DNA of 64,000 nt from Pseudomonas putida (GTDB lineage Bacteria; Pseudomonadota; Gammaproteobacteria; Pseudomonadales; Pseudomonadaceae), in NCBI RefSeq assembly GCF_002025705.1, contig NZ_CP018846.1, forward strand, positions 3,401,501-3,465,500, read 5' to 3'. Made by a program: the position numbers and the translations under genes. A model generated the notes under the pieces. That model searched no databases, was not told the DNA's origin, and saw only the letters and a program-made list of their open reading frames with translations. Below are positions 60,048 through 64,000 of this stretch, piece by piece; position 1 is the first letter of the stretch, and each line of letters starts with the position of its first letter.

Positions 60048-60994
60048 GGCTCTGTACGAAATCCCGAGAAACCCAATCGGCGCCCTTTGGACGCTGAAAT
60101 TCTGTAGGGTTCCCGGCCATCTACGGAAAGGAATTCTGTGATGGCAAAGCGTTACGAACTCTCGGATGAGGCCTGGACTGTGGTCGCCGATCTTTTCACT
60201 GAAACCCATGGCCGGGGGCGGCCCCGCCTGAGCGACCGCCTGATGCTCGATGGCGTGCTCTGGGTACTATGTTCGGGCGCTGCGTGGCGAGATATACCGG
60301 AACGCTTCGGCCCATGGTCAACGGTGTATCAACGGTTTCGGGGTTGGCGAAACCAGGGCACCTTCGATCAGATGCTCAAACGCTTGCACCTGAGATTGAA
60401 TGAGCAAGGCTTGATCGATTTGCAAACCTGGATGATCGACTCAACTGCTGTACGCGCAACCCGAGCCTCTTCTGGCGCCGGGAAAAAAGGGGGCCTGACG
60501 AGCCTGCCGATCACGCTCTAGGCCGCAGTCGCGGTGGCCTGACAACCAAAATCCACATGCTCTGCGACGCTAACGGGACACCGCTGCGTTTTCTCCTCTC
60601 TGGCGGTCAAGCCAGTGACATTAGCTACGCCCAGCCACTGCTGGACGACGTTAGCATTCCATCAAGCCAACGAGGTCGTCCGCGCAAGCGCTGCAAATGG
60701 CTGCTGGCCGACAAAGGCTACGACGCCGAAGCGCTTCGCCGGTACTGCGACCAATATCGAATGCAACCCGTCATCCCGATGCGCTCAATGAAACGCAAAC
60801 CCAAGCCTGGCATACCCAGACTGTTTGATCGGCCCAAATACCGACAGCGCAACATCATCGAGCGCATGTTTGGCTGGCTGAAAGAGAACCGCCGCATCGT
60901 GACACGCTTCGACAAGCTCGCGAAAAGCTATGCCGCTATGGTCTCACTGGCTTGTTCCATGCGGTGTTTGCGACATCTCTTTTCGTACAGAGCC
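60048..60994 (+). mobile_element. IS5-family (IS427-like) element, copy 2
   Basis: 947 bases from GGCTCTGTACGAAA to TTTCGTACAGAGCC with TA at 60046-60047 and 60995-60996. Same transposase as copy 1, opposite orientation. Confidence 0.9.
60141..60521 (+). CDS. IS427-like transposase, N-terminal frame (copy 2)
   Basis: Identical translation to the N-terminal frame of copy 1, starting MAKRYELSDEAW; GGAAAGGAATTC lies upstream. -1 shift site at 60483-60488. Confidence 0.87.
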   Translation: MAKRYELSDEAWTVVADLFTETHGRGRPRLSDRLMLDGVLWVLCSGAAWRDIPERFGPWSTVYQRFRGWRNQGTFDQMLKRLHLRLNEQGLIDLQTWMIDSTAVRATRASSGAGKKGGLTSLPITL

Positions 60995-60997
60995 TAG
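60483..60997 (+). CDS. IS427-like transposase, C-terminal frame (copy 2)
   Basis: Identical translation to the C-terminal frame of copy 1 after -1 slippage at the A6 run. The stop TAG at 60995-60997 uses the duplicated TA plus the next host base. Confidence 0.85.
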
Positions 60998-61013
60998 ATG
61001 AAGTCACAGATCA

Positions 61014-61934
61014 TCAATCAGGACGGAAAATTTTCGAGTCCCGCTGAGCGAGCTCAAGAAGTGCGTCGACGATCATCCTCACCTTGGGCTGAATGTAGCG
61101 TGTACGCGGCCAGATGACATGAATCGGCATTTCAGCCCCCTCATATTGCTGGAGGACAGGTATCAAGAGACCTTGTTCGATCTGATCTTGAACGAGCCAA
61201 GTTGGAAGTTGCGCCAGCCCTCCCCCGGCGAGTGTCATCTCCAACAACATCTCTCCATCACCCATCTCGTGCTTCACGCATACCTCTTGCTCGCTGACAT
61301 GCCCCTTATCATCCAACAGCATCCAGGTCTTTCGGGTGCCGTTCCGCCAGCCTACGATACAGTCGTGAGTCAGTAAATCTTCTCGTGTCTGTGGGATACC
61401 GCGGCGCTCAAGGTAGTCGGGCGTGGCGCAAATTAGCAAGCTCTGGCTTCCCAGCTTGCGAGCGACAATCTCACCGTCATCTTTGAGTGTCCCAATCCTT
61501 ACTACCAAGTCCACTCCATCGTTGATGATGTCAACCAGCCGCTCACTGAAACTCACGGACAGATCTAGCTTGTGATAACGAACTGAGAGGTCAATCAGAG
61601 TCGGCAGAATATGTCGGCGACCGAATGCAGCGGGAAGATCCACACGTAGCCGACCAACAGGCTCCTGCTGCCCTGTCGTGAGAAAACTTTCCGATTCAGC
61701 CAACTCATCAATTGCCCGCAAGCAGCTGGCGAGAAATGCTTCGCCTTCGCTCGTAAGGATCAGTCGCCGAGTCGTACGATGCAGGAGCTTCACACCTAGA
61801 CGGGCCTCCAGGCGCGTAACACTTTTTCCTACTGCAGAGCTTGTCACTCCAAGCTCCAGCGCTGCAGCAGTGAAGCTGAGCGTTTGAGCTGATGTGACGA
61901 ATTCCCTGATTCCGTCAAAAGTGTTAACCGCCAT
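61014..61934 (-). CDS. LysR-type regulator
   Basis: A 306-residue LysR protein from MAVNTFDGIREFVTSAQTLS, with recognition helix AALELGVTSSAVGKSVTRLE and a complete effector domain (GRLRVDLPAAFGRRHILPTL; GVDLVVRIGTLKDDGEIVAR). Start at 61934 is preferred to the ATG 11 codons upstream. It follows the SDR gene in the same direction by 92 bases and may regulate it and the LLM gene. Confidence 0.87.
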   Translation of the reverse strand: MAVNTFDGIREFVTSAQTLSFTAAALELGVTSSAVGKSVTRLEARLGVKLLHRTTRRLILTSEGEAFLASCLRAIDELAESESFLTTGQQEPVGRLRVDLPAAFGRRHILPTLIDLSVRYHKLDLSVSFSERLVDIINDGVDLVVRIGTLKDDGEIVARKLGSQSLLICATPDYLERRGIPQTREDLLTHDCIVGWRNGTRKTWMLLDDKGHVSEQEVCVKHEMGDGEMLLEMTLAGGGLAQLPTWLVQDQIEQGLLIPVLQQYEGAEMPIHVIWPRTRYIQPKVRMIVDALLELAQRDSKIFRPD

Positions 61935-62026
61935 TATGAATCCCGAGCTGAAATGATTTGAGTTCATGCACCTTAATGATGAAATTATACAGGAATACTC
62001 GGCCCTTGAGTGGATTCCACACAGCC

Positions 62027-62761
62027 TTAGAAAAGTGCTGGCAAACCGGCTGTTTCGCCACCATCAGCGACGAACTCTGCCCCTGTACTGAAAGAGCTTG
62101 CATCGCTAGCGAGAAACAAGGCTAAGTTGCTGATCTCAGATGGATGGCCAGCACGACTCATTGGTACGTGTGTGAAGGATTGGTAGAGCCCGTCAATCAT
62201 TGGCGTTTGGATATTGCCGGGATGGATCGAATTCACACGGATGTTGTAAGGCGCAAGATCAAGGGCTGCTGCCTTTGTAAGTCCTCGGATACCAAATTTC
62301 GATGTGACATAGGCAGGAACCGAAGAAAATGCCTTAAGCCCGGAGGTCGATGAAACATTGATTATTGAACCGCCTCCCGCATTCTTCATTGCGGGAGCAA
62401 CGGCACGTATTCCCTTGAAGGCACCGCTCAGATTGATTGAGGTTACGAGCTCCCATTCCTCGTCGGAGCATTCATCAACTGGTGTAAAACGAAGGATACC
62501 GGCGTTGTTTATCAGCACGTCAACACGCCCAAATCGGTTGGTTGCAGCCTCAACAGCGCCTTCCCATTCTTGAGTACTCCTTACATCGAGATGCACTGCA
62601 GTGGCATTGCTTCCCAGATCCCTGGCAAGCAGTTGAACCTTGTCATCAAGGACATCAGCCAGGACGACTTTCGCTCCCCCCGCGACGAAGGCGACAGCTT
62701 CCGCTGCCCCCATGCCCTGACCAGCCCCAGTGATTAATACTACTTTGCCTTTCACATCCAT
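62027..62761 (-). CDS. SDR-family oxidoreductase
   Basis: A 244-residue classical SDR with ITGAGQGMGAAEA for NAD(P) binding, NNAG, catalytic Ser in NVSSTSGLK and intact YVTSK. Ends ADGGETAGLPALF. ATG at 62761 is chosen over one eight codons upstream by family N-terminus (MDVKGKVVLITG). Likely an alcohol or hydroxysteroid-type dehydrogenase; substrate unknown. Confidence 0.9.
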   Translation of the reverse strand: MDVKGKVVLITGAGQGMGAAEAVAFVAGGAKVVLADVLDDKVQLLARDLGSNATAVHLDVRSTQEWEGAVEAATNRFGRVDVLINNAGILRFTPVDECSDEEWELVTSINLSGAFKGIRAVAPAMKNAGGGSIINVSSTSGLKAFSSVPAYVTSKFGIRGLTKAAALDLAPYNIRVNSIHPGNIQTPMIDGLYQSFTHVPMSRAGHPSEISNLALFLASDASSFSTGAEFVADGGETAGLPALF

Positions 62762-62785
62762 AGGTGCCTGACTCCTTCTAGTCAA

Positions 62786-63387
62786 TTTTATGCCAAACGT
62801 GTCTTGTTTGTTTGACGCCTGCGACTACACCGCTCAGGAACTTTCTTAGTAGCAAGTGAGTACCCTTTAGACGAACTTTGGTTAGGTCAGATAATCCAAA
62901 CCCATCATGCATGAAAAAATGTTCGACTGAGAGTCGCAATGCCTTGAACGAGTGGACAGTGCGTAGTTGAGTAGCAGAGACAGACTGGAGGGATTTTGCG
63001 AGGCATCTCAGAGTTGGAGCCGTTGAGGTGCAGGAGGCGATGTCGGTTAAAGGGTTGCGCAAACATGGCGTGTTGCTCCGGCTTGTGAGGTTCAATGAAA
63101 CCTCTTGTTATTTTTGGGTGCCGCTTACGAACCTAGACGCGATCGTGAAGTTTAACCAATAGAAAAATTAGTGGAATCGATTCATAAAACACATCACGAC
63201 ACTGCCCGTCATCGAATATTATGCGAATCTTGAGAGGTCATTCACTGTTATTGCGAAAATCCAGCCATCGTGCAGAACCCACCGTTCACCATTTGGGAGT
63301 ATAGGGATCAGATGCTCGGAATCTACCTAGCTTAATCATCAAATTGCCCATGACTAGACTAAACCTTTCGGACTGAAGGAGAGGAAA
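62786..63387. other. 602-base region with at most a coding remnant
   Basis: No full gene. A plus-strand frame open from about 62974 to 63162 encodes VAETDWRDFARHLRVGAVEV and ends TNLDAIVKFNQ; AGGAGG at 63032-63037 precedes an ATG at 63040. It is short and matches no family I recognise, so it may be a gene remnant. The rest looks like the LLM promoter region. Confidence 0.35.
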
Positions 63388-64000
63388 ATGTCGTTCATGA
63401 GCAAAGCCAGTCGGGCCATCACTCAAAAACTGGATTCGCACCCAGGCCACCGACGCCTGTTCGCGCAGGGTGAACTCACGGTAGGCTTGATCATGCCGCT
63501 TGAAACCCATCCAGGGAAACCCGCGCCAACCATGGCCGATCACGCATCAATGGCGGTGAAAGCCGATCAGCTAGGATTTGCAGCGCTCTGGTTACGTGAC
63601 GTGCCCTTTTACGATCCAGATTACGGCGACGTTGCTCAGGTCTTTGATCCCATTCCATACATTGGTTATCTGACCGCGCTTACTCAAAACATCGTTCTAG
63701 GTACGACAGGGATAGTACTGCCGTTGCGTGAACCTCTATCACTCGCCAAGCAAATCGCCTCGCTCGATCAGCTTTCTACGGGACGCGTGATTCTAGGTAT
63801 ATCTTCCGGTGACCGGCCTGCGGACTACCCTTTGTTTGGCGTAGATTTCGACTCACGTGGCGCTCGATTCCGCGAGAGCTATACCGTTTTCAAGACTGTA
63901 ACCGAGCAGAGTTTCCCTTCATTCGACTCGCAATTTGGTCGTTCGAACGGCGGCTTTGATCTGATTCCTAAACCGTTTACAGGCCGGACGCCGACTCTGG
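63388..64000 (+). CDS. LLM-class flavin-dependent oxidoreductase, partial (3' end beyond right edge)
   Basis: Open frame of 204 codons from an ATG preceded by AAGGAGAGG. Luciferase-like barrel pattern: RLFAQGELTVGLIMPLETHP, FAALWLRDVPFYDPDYGDVA, IVLGTTGIVLPLREPLSLAK, QLSTGRVILGISSGDRPADY. It resembles the TIGR03571-type group rather than the monooxygenase at 33413. Substrate unknown. With OYE and SDR nearby it suggests an acquired redox-enzyme set. Confidence 0.85.
   Translation, partial: MSFMSKASRAITQKLDSHPGHRRLFAQGELTVGLIMPLETHPGKPAPTMADHASMAVKADQLGFAALWLRDVPFYDPDYGDVAQVFDPIPYIGYLTALTQNIVLGTTGIVLPLREPLSLAKQIASLDQLSTGRVILGISSGDRPADYPLFGVDFDSRGARFRESYTVFKTVTEQSFPSFDSQFGRSNGGFDLIPKPFTGRTPTL

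Larger units (their letters stand above)
56305..60994. mobile_element. composite-transposon-like unit: inverted IS427-like copies around an OYE gene
   Basis: Two IS copies in opposite orientation bracket about 2.8 kb holding a winged-helix fragment, a truncated LysR gene and an intact Old Yellow Enzyme. Each IS has its own TA duplication, so the copies could also have arrived separately; the outer flanks do not show a shared duplication that would prove movement as one unit. Confidence 0.5.

Noticed and set aside
62778..63095. 105-codon minus-strand frame upstream of the SDR gene
   Set aside because: Ser/Leu/Thr-rich translation with no recognisable domain, overlapping the SDR leader.
63286..63543. 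85-codon minus-strand frame at the LLM start
   Set aside because: Overlaps the well-supported LLM gene in antisense, including its RBS.
1..64000. CRISPR arrays, tRNA and rRNA genes
   Set aside because: No regularly spaced short direct repeats, and no tRNA cloverleaf or conserved rRNA stretch was noticed by eye; a covariance-model search could still find one.

Overview
The window looks like a chromosomal stretch of a Pseudomonas putida-group bacterium. Three things point there: catR divergent from catBCA, OprD/LysR/GntR-rich gene content with high GC, and at least twelve REP-type inverted repeats of the 'GTAGGAGCGGC..TTCGCG' kind placed between genes. From about 56.1 kb the character changes. 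GC drops, REPs disappear, and insertion sequences and truncated genes appear, which suggests a horizontally acquired region reaching past the right edge.

Layout: (1) 0-5 kb, the beta-ketoadipate catechol branch: an MFS transporter (cut by the left edge), catA, catC, catB and divergent catR. (2) 5-11 kb, LysR plus an AbrB-family transporter, an M24-fold protein closely resembling the DMSP lyase DddP with its own LysR regulator, a VOC protein and a small exported protein. (3) 11-14 kb, a zinc-ribbon-like gene split by an IS3-family element. (4) 14-21 kb, an OprD porin, an SH3-domain membrane protein, a LysR/SDR/tautomerase group, a LysR regulator, argC and a GNAT protein. (5) 21-27 kb, a tightly overlapping operon of AhpD-like protein, acyl-CoA-dehydrogenase-like flavoprotein and an SsuABC/TauABC-like importer, with a divergent AraC regulator. 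(6) 27-31 kb, an Rrf2 regulator and divergent NADH-dehydrogenase-like flavoprotein with a perfect palindrome between them, then a chemoreceptor.

(7) 31-40.4 kb holds the most interesting locus: NCS1 nucleobase-type permease, flavin reductase, luciferase-like monooxygenase, DUF1185 protein, alpha/beta hydrolase, aldehyde dehydrogenase, a second flavin reductase, a carboxymuconolactone-decarboxylase-like protein, a GntR/FCD regulator and a Nudix hydrolase. The logic is that of the Rut pyrimidine pathway (permease, flavin monooxygenase plus reductase, small RutC-like protein, hydrolase, semialdehyde oxidation), but the parts differ. Three copies of a GGTATACCAT-type palindrome precede the permease, the first flavin reductase and the DUF1185 gene, so this is probably one GntR-controlled regulon for a nitrogen heterocycle whose identity cannot be read from the sequence.

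(8) 40.5-48 kb, two convergent paralogous hybrid histidine kinases, LysE exporter with divergent AsnC regulator, and a second NCS1 permease. (9) 48-55 kb, glnT-type synthetase, glxB/C/D-type (N-methylglutamate-synthase-like) subunits and an ammonium transporter, with a sigma-54 promoter match and duplicated candidate operator boxes next to a cupin-XRE regulator. (10) 55-64 kb, an EamA permease, then a REP cut short at the island junction, two inverted IS5-family (IS427-like) copies with TA duplications flanking an Old Yellow Enzyme and two truncated regulators (a composite-transposon layout), then LysR, SDR and an LLM oxidoreductase cut by the right edge. No tRNA, rRNA or CRISPR array was seen.
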